NCBI GenBank assembly: GCA_021325635.1
Contig: JAJPGV010000039.1
Coordinates: forward strand, 1 to 64,000
Reading direction: 5' to 3'
DNA length: 64,000 bases
From: Chloroflexota bacterium
Lineage (GTDB): Bacteria; Chloroflexota; JAJPGV01
The notes beneath the pieces were generated by a model, which was given only the letters and a program-made list of their open reading frames with translations, searched no databases and was not told the DNA's origin. Numbering within the stretch: the stretch's first letter is position 1; each line of letters starts with the position of its first letter. Shown here one piece after another: positions 1-7,748 of this stretch. A program made the translations under genes and the position numbers.

Positions 1-74
1 CTGCATGCGCGCTATCTCGCGCTCGCGTCTACGTGAACCGCCGGGTGCGGACCCGCATGCCCGGTGGTGTGGGA

Positions 75-98
75 GGTGGGGTAGGCAACTACCCCACC
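75..98 (-). terminator. GNRA-loop hairpin downstream of the hydroxyacyl-CoA dehydrogenase gene
   Basis: A perfect 10-bp stem (75-84 pairing with 89-98) closes a four-base loop that reads GCAA on the + strand. It lies just beyond the stop of the leftward-reading dehydrogenase gene. There is no clear U-run, so it may be a transcript-end stabiliser rather than a classical intrinsic terminator. Confidence 0.45.
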
Positions 99-128
99 CA
101 CCCTATTGGCTTCTTTGTCTAGCCTTCG

Positions 129-1004
129 CTACTTGACCGGTTTCGGCTCCCCGGACGAGTAGTCGTAGAAGCCGTGCCCGTTCTTGCGCCCCAGGTGGCC
201 CTCCTTGACCAGCTCCAGAATCGCCGGGCTGGGACGGAAGCAATCGCCGTAGGCCTCGGCCATGCCCTCGAGGTTTCGGGTAGCAGTGTCGAGACCGGCG
301 AAATCAGCCAGCTTGAAGGGCCCCATGGGATGGTTGAGCGCCAGCTCGATGGCTCGATCGATCTCCTCGACCGAGGCCACGCCCTCGGACAGCATGCGGC
401 ACGCTTCGGCGCGCTGGGCCAGCAGCAGTCGGTTGACGATGAAGCCTCGAGTGTCCTTGCACACGACCGTTTCCTTGCCGAAAGAGCGGCACAAATCGAG
501 CGTCGTCTGCAGGGTCTCGTCGGAGGTCTGCGCGGCTCGGATGATCTCGACCAGCTTCATGACGGGCGGCGGATTGAACCAGTGCACGCCAATCACTCTG
601 TCCTGGCGGCTGGTCTTAGCTCCCACGTCCGTGACGCTGAGCTGCGAGGTGTTCGTCGCCAGAATCGCGTGCGGCGGGCACAGCCGGTCCAGGTCGACGA
701 ACTGCTGCTGCTTCAGGTCCAGAACCTCGGGGATCGACTCGATCACGAAATCGGTGTTGGAGACCGCTTCCTCCAGTGAGGTCGTGGTCTTGATGCCGCT
801 GGCAATCTCGTCGGCCTTGGCTTCCTCCAGCTTGCCGGACTTGACGAGCCGGCCCAGACTGTTGCGAATCTTTTCGATCGCGGTGTCCAGCGTTCGCTGC
901 TCGCGCGATCGCATGGTCACTTCGTACCCGGCGGACGCGGCCACCTGAGCGATGCCGTTGCCCATGATGCCCGCCCCGAGCACCGTGATGCGCTTGACTG
1001 CCAA
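129..1004 (-). CDS. 3-hydroxybutyryl-CoA / 3-hydroxyacyl-CoA dehydrogenase
   Basis: NAD(P)-dependent oxidation of 3-hydroxyacyl-CoA to 3-ketoacyl-CoA, a soluble step of beta-oxidation or butyrate/aromatic catabolism. The 291-residue protein has the normal length of the single-domain family. The N-terminal Rossmann motif GAGIMGNGIAQV lies at residues 10-21. The family hallmark HWFNPPPVMKLVEI begins at the catalytic His (about residue 141), with the partner Glu about 12 residues later. The C-terminal dimerisation domain has RGFIVNRLL and ends with a GRKNGHGFYDY-type tail. It reads away from the exonuclease gene, sharing a divergent gap of about 130 bases. It could be named paaH or hbd; substrate chain length cannot be told from sequence. 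Confidence 0.93.
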   Translation of the reverse strand: MAVKRITVLGAGIMGNGIAQVAASAGYEVTMRSREQRTLDTAIEKIRNSLGRLVKSGKLEEAKADEIASGIKTTTSLEEAVSNTDFVIESIPEVLDLKQQQFVDLDRLCPPHAILATNTSQLSVTDVGAKTSRQDRVIGVHWFNPPPVMKLVEIIRAAQTSDETLQTTLDLCRSFGKETVVCKDTRGFIVNRLLLAQRAEACRMLSEGVASVEEIDRAIELALNHPMGPFKLADFAGLDTATRNLEGMAEAYGDCFRPSPAILELVKEGHLGRKNGHGFYDYSSGEPKPVK

Positions 1005-1137
1005 CGTTCAGAGCTCCTTCAGTTCGGCGAATTGGGTCTGCGTGATGTGATACTTGGACGCGCCGGACGGTGGTTGAAACCTGCCGGCAACAGCAATTAT
1101 CGCAGCGCCGCGCGTTTGCGCCAGGAGCACCTTCGAG

Positions 1138-2004
1138 CTGAATCTCGCGAACGACCGCCCGTTACTGCTCATCGATGGCGACAACCTCGCCCACCGCGCC
1201 TACCATTCGGTGCCCGCTTCCATTCGGGGAAGCGGAGGGCAGCCCATCAACGCCATCGTGGGATGGACCAACATGCTCCTCGGGATGTGGGACGCGGAGC
1301 AGCCGCGGGCGGTGTTCGTGGCCTGGGATACGCTCGGCATCCCCACCTACCGCCATGAGCTCTGGCCCAGCTATCAGGCCGGGCGGGTATTCGACCCCGA
1401 GCTCATCCAGCAGCTCGACCTCCTGCCCGAGCTCTGCCGAGCGTTCAGCTTCGGGATCGGCAAAGAGGCGGGATACGAAGCCGACGACTTCCTGGCGGCT
1501 GCCGCGCGCAAAGAGACGGCGAACGGCGGCCAGGGACTCATCCTGACCAACGACCGCGACGCCTTTCAGCTCGTCTCCGATGCGGTGACCGTCCTATGGC
1601 CGCGCAAGGGTATCAGCGACATCGTCCGCGTGGACGCCCAGCAGGTGGTCGAGCGTCTGGGCGTGCTGCCCGAGCAGGTCCCGGACTACAAAGCGCTCGC
1701 CGGCGACTCGTCGGACAACATTCCCGGAGCCCGAGGCATTGGCCCCAAGTCGGCCGCTGCCCTGCTGCTCAAGCACGGCACACTCGATCGCGTCCTCGAG
1801 GATCGCGACGGCAGCCTCGCTCCGCAGGCGGAGCAGCTTCTGACGTTTCGGGACATCGTTCGGCTGAAGAGCGACCTTCCGGTAGAGCTGCCGGAATCAG
1901 GCTCGCCCAACTGGCTCGCCGGCGCGGACAAGCTGCGCCAGCTTGGTGCCAACGCCCTGGCGGATCGCGTCAAAGCACGAGGTGGCCGGCTCCCCGGAAT
2001 GTGA
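1138..2004 (+). CDS. 5'-3' exonuclease (Pol I N-terminal type), probable CTG start
   Basis: A stand-alone flap/5'-3' exonuclease like the N-terminal domain of DNA polymerase I, acting on nicked or flapped DNA in repair and Okazaki-fragment processing. Seen: the metal-binding N-terminus LLLIDGDNLAHRAY (1162-1203), the acidic NDRDAFQLV motif and the H3TH segment GDSSDNIPGARGIGPKSAA. The first ATG/GTG/TTG in frame is GTG at 1210, which would delete the essential IDGDN strand. The frame is open from 1078. CTG at 1138 follows AGGAG at 1123-1127 and yields about 288 residues, so I place the start there. No polymerase domain is attached. Function is confident; the start is inferred. Confidence 0.85.
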   Translation: MNLANDRPLLLIDGDNLAHRAYHSVPASIRGSGGQPINAIVGWTNMLLGMWDAEQPRAVFVAWDTLGIPTYRHELWPSYQAGRVFDPELIQQLDLLPELCRAFSFGIGKEAGYEADDFLAAAARKETANGGQGLILTNDRDAFQLVSDAVTVLWPRKGISDIVRVDAQQVVERLGVLPEQVPDYKALAGDSSDNIPGARGIGPKSAAALLLKHGTLDRVLEDRDGSLAPQAEQLLTFRDIVRLKSDLPVELPESGSPNWLAGADKLRQLGANALADRVKARGGRLPGM

Positions 2005-2072
2005 CGCCAGCGCCTGCCAGCAGGCCGCGCCGTCTTCCAGGTCCCACCCCCGCTTGCCGATACTCACAGAGA

Positions 2073-2951
2073 GTGGTGATCGGCGAGTCGGCTATCCGGG
2101 AGCTGTGGCGAGCCGCCGGGACGCGGGGCAATGCCCGGCTGAGCGGCGGCAAGCGGCGGCTCGTCTGTTCAGCGGCCACCGTGCTGCTCAGTGGAGCGCT
2201 GACGGCGTGCCAGGGCATGGCAACTCCGGCACCGGTCACGGGAGTCGCCTCGACTCCCGTGACACTGCGCATGGTGGCCAGCAGCAAGGAGATTACGGGC
2301 GAGCTGCCAACGGCAACACCAATCCCGCCGCGGGACGCTCAGCAGGTAGCGCCCACCGACACGCCACGGCCCCAGGTGACCGCGCAGGTCATTGCCATCC
2401 CAACCAGCACGCCACAGCAACCGGACCTACGCGACGTCCTGAACGATTCCAAGCTCAACCCACCCAGCTCTCAAGCATCCCGCGATACGTCGCGGAACCT
2501 GCATCCGACCTTTCCCTTCACCAGCTCGTCGTTGACACCCGCTGCCCCGTCGGCAGCCCGAGTGAACCCGGCTGCTCGAGCGATTTCCGCTCCGGGCGCC
2601 GCGATTGGCGCAACCACGCCGGTCGATCAGTCGGGCACGACCGCCTCCGCGGGCAACACGGGGCAGGACGTCGCGTCGACCGACGCCGCATCGACGGATA
2701 GCAGCGGCGATACCACCACCAATACGGCAGACACGTCAACGAACGATGCATCGCCAACCGACACCCCCACCGGCACCCCTGTCACCACGCCGACGGCCAC
2801 CTTCACGGCGGCCCCCACCCGAACGCCAACGGCAACAGCCACGATCACGCCGACGAGGACGGAAACGCCAACGCGCACGGCGACGCCGACCCGAACACCA
2901 ACCCGCACCGCGACACCAACCCACACCCCAACCGCAACGCCCACTCCCTAG
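2073..2951 (+). CDS. Thr/Pro-rich predicted lipoprotein
   Basis: No enzymatic fold is recognised. The protein of about 292 residues has a basic segment (GGKRR, about residues 25-29), a hydrophobic stretch and a lipobox ending LTAC (Cys about 46), so it should be exported and lipid-anchored. The rest is low-complexity Ala/Ser/Thr/Pro sequence. It finishes in about 60 residues of T-P-T-x repeats (TPTATATITPTRTETPT type), like a flexible cell-surface spacer. The start is one of two adjacent GTG codons (2073 or 2076), after a purine-rich AGAGAG. It lies 68 bases after the exonuclease. Composition is unlike a globular protein; function unknown. Confidence 0.6.
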   Translation: MVIGESAIRELWRAAGTRGNARLSGGKRRLVCSAATVLLSGALTACQGMATPAPVTGVASTPVTLRMVASSKEITGELPTATPIPPRDAQQVAPTDTPRPQVTAQVIAIPTSTPQQPDLRDVLNDSKLNPPSSQASRDTSRNLHPTFPFTSSSLTPAAPSAARVNPAARAISAPGAAIGATTPVDQSGTTASAGNTGQDVASTDAASTDSSGDTTTNTADTSTNDASPTDTPTGTPVTTPTATFTAAPTRTPTATATITPTRTETPTRTATPTRTPTRTATPTHTPTATPTP

Positions 2952-3024
2952 CCCTGCCCACGGTGGCTAGCCGCTCCGCGCCCGCTGGGGCACAATAGGC
3001 AGGAAATCGGAACAGGGGAGACCC

Positions 3025-4041
3025 ATGGCGGATCTACGCGTAATGGACGCGGACGGGCACATCAACGAGGATGAGGAGGACATCGGAAGCTTCCTGCGCG
3101 AGCCGTTTGCCGGACGCAAGCGCTTCTTCGCCTCCTGGCCGTCGCTCGACGGGCGGTTTCGCAGCCCCAACGTTACCGCTACCAGCGCCTCCATCTGGGG
3201 GAACTTTCTCGACAGCGCCAGCGTCCAAGCCGCTGTCGTCTATCCAACGGCCGGGCTGGCCCACGGGCTCATTCAGGACGCGGACTGGGCGGTTGCCCTG
3301 GCGAGCGCGTACAACGACTGGATTCACGCGCGCTACAGCAGCCAGGATCCTCGGCTGCTGGCCGTGGCGCTGCTGAGTCCCCAGGACGTAGCAGCTTCGG
3401 TCAAAGAGCTACGCCGAGCGGTCAACGAGCTTGGCTGTGTGGGCGGTCTGCTGCCGGCCGTGACCTACGACAACGCGGTGTTCGGGAAGGAGCGATTCTG
3501 GCCCCTCTATGAGGAGGCCGTTCGGCTGAACAAGCCGATCGTCTTCCACGGAGCACCGCAGCTCGGACTCGGCCTGGAATGCTTCGACAGTCACCTCGAA
3601 GCGCATGTGCTGGAGCACGCCATTCCACAATTCAAACAGATGGTCAGCGTCATCTACCAGGGCGTATTCGATCACTTCCCAAAGCTGCGAGTCGCTTTTC
3701 TCGAAGCCGGTGCCGGCTGGCTGCCATACATGGCCGACCGCATGGACTACGAGTACAAGGCCCGGCCCGGCAAGGCCGGCATCAAGCGTCTGCCTTCCGA
3801 GTACCTGGCAGGCGAAAATGTGTACGTAGCCTGCGAGCCGGAAGAGCCCGGCCTGGCCTACACCGTTCAGCGTTTCGGCGCCCAGCGCATCCTGTACCCC
3901 ACTGACTTCCCGCACGAGCTGGCCTTCGACCAGTACCTGGAAGACCTGGACGAGTTCAAAGAGCGCGAGGACCTGTCATCCGACGCACGGCGGTCCATCC
4001 TCTGGGACAACGCCCGCCGCTTCTACGGGCTGGCGGTCTAA
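3025..4041 (+). CDS. amidohydrolase family (Amidohydro_2) metal-dependent hydrolase/decarboxylase
   Basis: A TIM-barrel amidohydrolase of 338 residues, of the class that includes ACMSD-like decarboxylases and hydratases of aromatic ring-cleavage products. The usual N-terminal metal motif appears as DADGH (residues 8-12), a D-x-D-x-H variant. Further barrel landmarks are PIVFHGAPQ, FLEAGAGWLPYMADRMD and YPTDFPHELAFDQY, where the TDFPH Asp is the expected late metal/catalytic acid. GGGGAG at about 3015-3020 gives a good ribosome site for ATG 3025. It sits 9 bases before a GalB-like PIG-L gene, so the two probably act in one ring-fission pathway. Substrate unproven. Confidence 0.85.
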   Translation: MADLRVMDADGHINEDEEDIGSFLREPFAGRKRFFASWPSLDGRFRSPNVTATSASIWGNFLDSASVQAAVVYPTAGLAHGLIQDADWAVALASAYNDWIHARYSSQDPRLLAVALLSPQDVAASVKELRRAVNELGCVGGLLPAVTYDNAVFGKERFWPLYEEAVRLNKPIVFHGAPQLGLGLECFDSHLEAHVLEHAIPQFKQMVSVIYQGVFDHFPKLRVAFLEAGAGWLPYMADRMDYEYKARPGKAGIKRLPSEYLAGENVYVACEPEEPGLAYTVQRFGAQRILYPTDFPHELAFDQYLEDLDEFKEREDLSSDARRSILWDNARRFYGLAV

Positions 4042-4050
4042 GGGCGCGCG

Positions 4051-4785
4051 ATGGCTGAGCCCACGCTGCTGGTCGTAAGCGCCCACGCGGCTGACTTTGT
4101 ATGGCGCTGCGGTGGAACGATGGCGCTGTATCGACAGCGCGGGTCACGAGTTCGTCTCCTCGTGCTGAGCTACGGCGAGCGAGGAGAATCAGCCGAGCAG
4201 TGGAAGATGCCGGGCGCAACGCTGGAGAAGGTCAAGGCCAACCGGCACCAAGAATCAGCGGCCGCGGCCGCGGTCATCGGCGCCGACGTCCGCTTCTTCG
4301 ATCTCGGCGACTATCCCATGCACATCGACGATGGTGTGATCGAAGAGCTGGTGAGGGAGTTTCGGGCGGTGCGGCCGGACATCGTGCTCACCCACTCGGC
4401 GAAGGATCCCTACAACATGGACCACGAGACGGCGGCTGAAGTCACGCTCAAGGCACGTGTGGTGGCGCAAGCACTCGGCATGCTGCCCGATATCCCGATC
4501 ATCGGCGCGCCGCCCGTCTACGCATTCGAGCCGCACCAATCCGAGACCTGCGGCTTCAAGCCCAGCTTCTACGTGGACATTACCGAGGTCTTTCCGATCA
4601 AGAAGAAAGCTATGGAATGCATGGCCACGCAGCAGTACCTGTGGGAGTACTACGAGCACGTTGCCCGCCGCCGTGGCGTGCTGGCTGTGCGCAACGGAGG
4701 GGCGAAAAGCACCCGTTACGCGGAAGCGTTCGAGTCGTACTACCCCTGGGCCGGCCCAGCTCTGCCAACCGTCGCGGCGCCGTAA
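4051..4785 (+). CDS. PIG-L/LmbE family protein, GalB (4-oxalomesaconate hydratase)-like
   Basis: A PIG-L fold zinc hydrolase of 244 residues. The N-terminal metal motif reads SAHAADFVWRCGG (His12, Asp15) instead of the AHPDD of sugar deacetylases. The AHAAD form is what I recall for GalB, the PIG-L-type 4-oxalomesaconate hydratase of gallate/protocatechuate 4,5-cleavage. HSAKDPYNMDHETAAEV holds the distal His ligand. It follows an amidohydrolase by 9 bases as an apparent operon, consistent with aromatic-acid catabolism. Family membership is firm; the hydratase role rests on motif resemblance and context, and a deacetylase is the alternative. Confidence 0.8.
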   Translation: MAEPTLLVVSAHAADFVWRCGGTMALYRQRGSRVRLLVLSYGERGESAEQWKMPGATLEKVKANRHQESAAAAAVIGADVRFFDLGDYPMHIDDGVIEELVREFRAVRPDIVLTHSAKDPYNMDHETAAEVTLKARVVAQALGMLPDIPIIGAPPVYAFEPHQSETCGFKPSFYVDITEVFPIKKKAMECMATQQYLWEYYEHVARRRGVLAVRNGGAKSTRYAEAFESYYPWAGPALPTVAAP

Positions 4786-4803
4786 CGGCAGACGGGAGCG
4801 GGG

Positions 4804-5301
4804 CTAGGCGTTGGGTAGGAGGTCAACCGGCCGAAGGATGACAGGGACGAAGCCGGCAAACCAGTCGGCCCGGCAAAAGGTTGGGGTCAGCTCGAGAACG
4901 ACACGCCCGGTGTCTTCCGAAGCGTCCCAGCCACGGCGACGGGAGGGATTCTTCACCGCGTAACGCGCAGCGAACTCCCGAACCGCCGCCAGATCGTCTA
5001 TCACCTCCACACGTCCTTGCAGCAGCACGCTGCGGGCTGGCGTACCGGCGGCATCGCACCACAGCAGACTCGCGTTCGGGTTCCGCGCCAGGTGCCGCAG
5101 CTTGACGGCCCCACGCCGGGTCACCATGCGGATCACGAAACCGTCATTGACGCAGATTACAGGGCGGGTGTAAGGCAAGTCCCGACTGGTCGTCGTGATC
5201 AGGTAGGGATAGAGGGGGCTTGCGATGAGCTCCAGAATGGCCGCTCGCAGCTCGGACGTAACCGGCTGCGAGCGCGCCCGAATCACATCGCGGTCAGCCA
5301 A
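4804..5301 (-). CDS. pyridoxamine 5'-phosphate oxidase-family (F420/flavin-binding split barrel) protein
   Basis: A 165-residue split beta-barrel protein of the PPOX class, of the size of F420- or FMN-dependent reductases. Seen: YPYLITTTSRDLPYTRPV near the N-terminus, RRGAVKLRHLARNPNASLLW (the usual K-x-x-x-L-x-R-x-P core), then the barrel strand VLLQGRVEVIDD. The C-terminus TFCRADWFAGF is less typical. It is last in a leftward group with the S51 peptidase, overlapping it by 8 bases, so the two are co-translated. Cofactor and substrate cannot be read from the sequence. Confidence 0.8.
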   Translation of the reverse strand: MADRDVIRARSQPVTSELRAAILELIASPLYPYLITTTSRDLPYTRPVICVNDGFVIRMVTRRGAVKLRHLARNPNASLLWCDAAGTPARSVLLQGRVEVIDDLAAVREFAARYAVKNPSRRRGWDASEDTGRVVLELTPTFCRADWFAGFVPVILRPVDLLPNA

Positions 5302-5989
5302 TGTAACGGGCGGGAATGGCTGTCTCGCTCACCTCTCCGCCTGGGCATTCGACCCTGAAGGCGCGGCCGCCCGGCTTGGCGGTGATCGCCTCGTGAAAGG
5401 CTCGGTCGACGAAGTGCAGGCCGACGGCATCTTCGGCTGCTAAGCCTGGCGGAAAGCCGCTCTCCACTGCTGCCCGATAGACCGGCCGGCGCAGCACCTC
5501 GCTGTCGTAGTGCGGGCAGTTGCTGCCGGCCAGAAAGCCCAGGCCGTCAGGCAGCTGAGCCAGCTGGGGGCCGAAGGAGTCGGTGATGCCGGCCTCGAAC
5601 CAGCACAGCGAACCGGCGCTCGACCCGCACATGATGGTTCCGGCTTCCCAGGCTTCCTTCAACAGCGTGTCGACACCGTGCAGCCGCCAAATCGCCAGCA
5701 TATTGGCCGTGTTGCCACCTCCCACAAAGATGACGTCCTGCTCCAGGATGAGCGGCCGCAGATCCTCCGCCTTACGAACGAACAATGGGAGATGGTTGGG
5801 ATGGCAGCGGCTGGCCGGATAGGCCTCATAAAAGGCGGCAATGCCCTCCGCCGCGTCTCCACTGGCTGTGGGCAGGTACAGCACCCGAGGGCGCTGGCGG
5901 GCGCTCAGACTGAAGACGAACTCACGCAGCAGCGGGCCACTAGGCGACATGAGTCCCGCGCCGCCGATGGCCACGATATGCCTGGACAC
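5294..5989 (-). CDS. peptidase S51 family (peptidase E / cyanophycinase-like)
   Basis: A serine peptidase-type protein of 231 residues. The nucleophile elbow CGSSAGSLCW (Ser about 124) is the S51 signature, and VIFVGGGNTANML is the conserved GGGNT loop. An Asp/His pair is expected downstream (DAVGLHFVDRAFHEA). Relatives are aspartyl dipeptidases (PepE, cytoplasmic) and cyanophycinases; at this length either is possible. It lies between the SDR gene (47 bases upstream) and the PPOX gene (8-base overlap) in a leftward operon. No signal peptide is evident, so it is probably cytoplasmic. Confidence 0.85.
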   Translation of the reverse strand: MSRHIVAIGGAGLMSPSGPLLREFVFSLSARQRPRVLYLPTASGDAAEGIAAFYEAYPASRCHPNHLPLFVRKAEDLRPLILEQDVIFVGGGNTANMLAIWRLHGVDTLLKEAWEAGTIMCGSSAGSLCWFEAGITDSFGPQLAQLPDGLGFLAGSNCPHYDSEVLRRPVYRAAVESGFPPGLAAEDAVGLHFVDRAFHEAITAKPGGRAFRVECPGGEVSETAIPARYIG

Positions 5990-6036
5990 AACCTAAGAGT
6001 ACCAGCCCGGCGGCACCGTTCTGATGAGGCGGCAGC

Positions 6037-6687
6037 TCACACGAGCTGAGTGATGCCAAAGCTGGGCCTTAACGTCTGCCCGGTGATGCCGGCCGCGTCG
6101 TCAGCGGCGATCGAAGCCACAATGGTGCCGGTCGCTTCTTCGCCGCCGGACGCGATCGTGTTGACGGTGACGTTCCAATGAGCCGCCTGGATCGCCAGTG
6201 TCTGGCAGAAGCTCGCGGCTGCCGCTCGGGCGGCGGCAGAGAGCGGGCCATCGCCAGTCTCCGACGCTTGCTCGGGGAGGACGCTCACAATTCGGCCCCA
6301 TCTCGCATTCTGCATGCTGGGGAGCACCGCCCGGGTCAACAGCAGTATGCCGATCAGGTCGAGGCCAGGCTCGGGCGGATGGTATCGCGGATCAGCCTGG
6401 TCGCCGCCGCCGGCGGCATTGACCAGGATGCTTATGGGGCCGAATTTCGCTTCGATGGCCCTGACCGCGTCAGCCACCTGGTCAGCGGATGACACGTCCG
6501 CTTCCATCGCCACCACACGTCCCCCAGCGCGAGCCAGCTCGCAGGCGGCCTGCTCACCCGCTTGCGGGTCTCCATCCACCAATCCCACAGCCGCACCCTC
6601 TGCCGCCAAACGGCCCGCAACAGCCCGTCCGATTCCCCAACCAGCGCCGGTCACGAGCGCGACCTTACCGCGGAGGCGCCGGTTCAC
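6037..6687 (-). CDS. short-chain dehydrogenase/reductase lacking the YxxxK catalytic motif
   Basis: A Rossmann-fold SDR of about 216 residues. The cofactor motif TGAGWGIG and the NAAGG motif (here VNAAGGGDQ) are intact, and the tail GITGQTL matches the usual ITGQ-x-L. In the active-site helix the expected Tyr-x-x-x-Lys reads PLSAAARAAAASF, so both catalytic Tyr and Lys are missing and the preceding Ser region is altered (SVLPEQA). It may bind NAD(P)H or a ligand without classical reduction. The start is taken as GTG at 6687; GTG at 6732 is possible. It heads the leftward operon with the S51 peptidase. Confidence 0.75.
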   Translation of the reverse strand: MNRRLRGKVALVTGAGWGIGRAVAGRLAAEGAAVGLVDGDPQAGEQAACELARAGGRVVAMEADVSSADQVADAVRAIEAKFGPISILVNAAGGGDQADPRYHPPEPGLDLIGILLLTRAVLPSMQNARWGRIVSVLPEQASETGDGPLSAAARAAAASFCQTLAIQAAHWNVTVNTIASGGEEATGTIVASIAADDAAGITGQTLRPSFGITQLV

Positions 6688-6928
6688 AGCCCCGGCCCCA
6701 CGGCGACAGCGATTGCCGCTGCGAGATGCCACAGAGCCATGCCTGCAGCATAGTACGCCACCGGCCTCCGGCCGTCCGGAGGATCTATGCCGCCTGGCCA
6801 CGACCTCCGTTTCGCCACCGCATCTCAGGCTTGCACCCCTGCACCCTCCCGGGCGACAGCGGGCACCTGCTTGCGGACCCGCGCACGGCGTAACGCCAAC
6901 ACCCGCACGTAGGGATACACTGTGGGCC

Positions 6929-7732
6929 GTGAGCCAGGAACACGTGAGGTTCGGACGCCAGCTGGAGGGCCAGCTCTTCCTCCCCGAAGGGAGCGGCCGC
7001 GGTGGCGCCGTGGTCATCCTGCACGAGCGCTACGGGCTGGTGCAGCACACGCTCGACCTAGCCGCCAAACTGGCCGGCGACGGGTACGCGGCCCTCGCGC
7101 CCGACCTGTTCTCACGCTGGCCAGGAAACAAAGAGGCGCTCCGGCGCGGCGACGTGCGGGCGGTGCTGCCCGATGAGGAAGTGGCGAGCGTGGTCGACAG
7201 CGCCATCGACCTCCTGAAGGACCACGCGCGCATCGATCCCCGCCGAATCGCCGTCATGGGTGTATGCCAGAGTGGGCGCTATCCCATCGTCGTGGGCAGC
7301 CGGCGCACCGATCTGGCTGCCCTGGTGGTGTTCTACGGCGCCGCGCAGGAGTCCGATTGGCGTGTCACGACCGACCAGCCCGCGCCGATGCCCGACATGA
7401 TCGCCGCCCTCTCCGCGCCGGGGCTGTACGTGTTCGGCGAGGCGGACCACGTCATCTCGATCGACAATGTGCTCCGCCTCAAGGGCACAATGGAGGCCCT
7501 GCATAAGAGCTACCGCATGAAGATTTACCCGGAGGTCCCGCACGGCTGGCTCAACGACACCATGCCCGGTCGATACCGCCCGGAGCAGGCCGAGCATGCC
7601 TGGCAGGTGCTGCTCGGGTTCCTGTCCGACGTCTTCGAAGGGCGCTGGCCGGCGTCCGGCCGCGTCGAGTGGCAGTTCGAGAGCGCCTTCAGCCAAGCCT
7701 ACGACTTCAGCAACAACGTCCGGCTCGAGTAA
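6929..7732 (+). CDS. dienelactone hydrolase family protein
   Basis: An alpha/beta hydrolase of about 267 residues in the carboxymethylenebutenolidase family, which opens dienelactones in chlorocatechol-type pathways. A Cys nucleophile is seen in MGVCQSGRYP (Cys about 113), with a likely Asp in GEADHVI (about 173) and His in VPHGWLND (about 205), the Cys-Asp-His triad of this family. The N-terminal HERYGLVQHTLDLAAKLA and GYAALAPDLFSR blocks are typical. GTG 6929 is chosen, with AGGG about 15 bases upstream. It is followed after 16 bases by an amidohydrolase that is probably co-transcribed, consistent with aromatic degradation. Confidence 0.87.
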   Translation: MSQEHVRFGRQLEGQLFLPEGSGRGGAVVILHERYGLVQHTLDLAAKLAGDGYAALAPDLFSRWPGNKEALRRGDVRAVLPDEEVASVVDSAIDLLKDHARIDPRRIAVMGVCQSGRYPIVVGSRRTDLAALVVFYGAAQESDWRVTTDQPAPMPDMIAALSAPGLYVFGEADHVISIDNVLRLKGTMEALHKSYRMKIYPEVPHGWLNDTMPGRYRPEQAEHAWQVLLGFLSDVFEGRWPASGRVEWQFESAFSQAYDFSNNVRLE

Positions 7733-7748
7733 AGGAGCGCCCTGCAAC

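Noticed and set aside
1032-1358. 108-codon ORF overlapping the exonuclease start
   Set aside because: Arg/Pro-rich off-frame product; the real frame carries the exonuclease motif.
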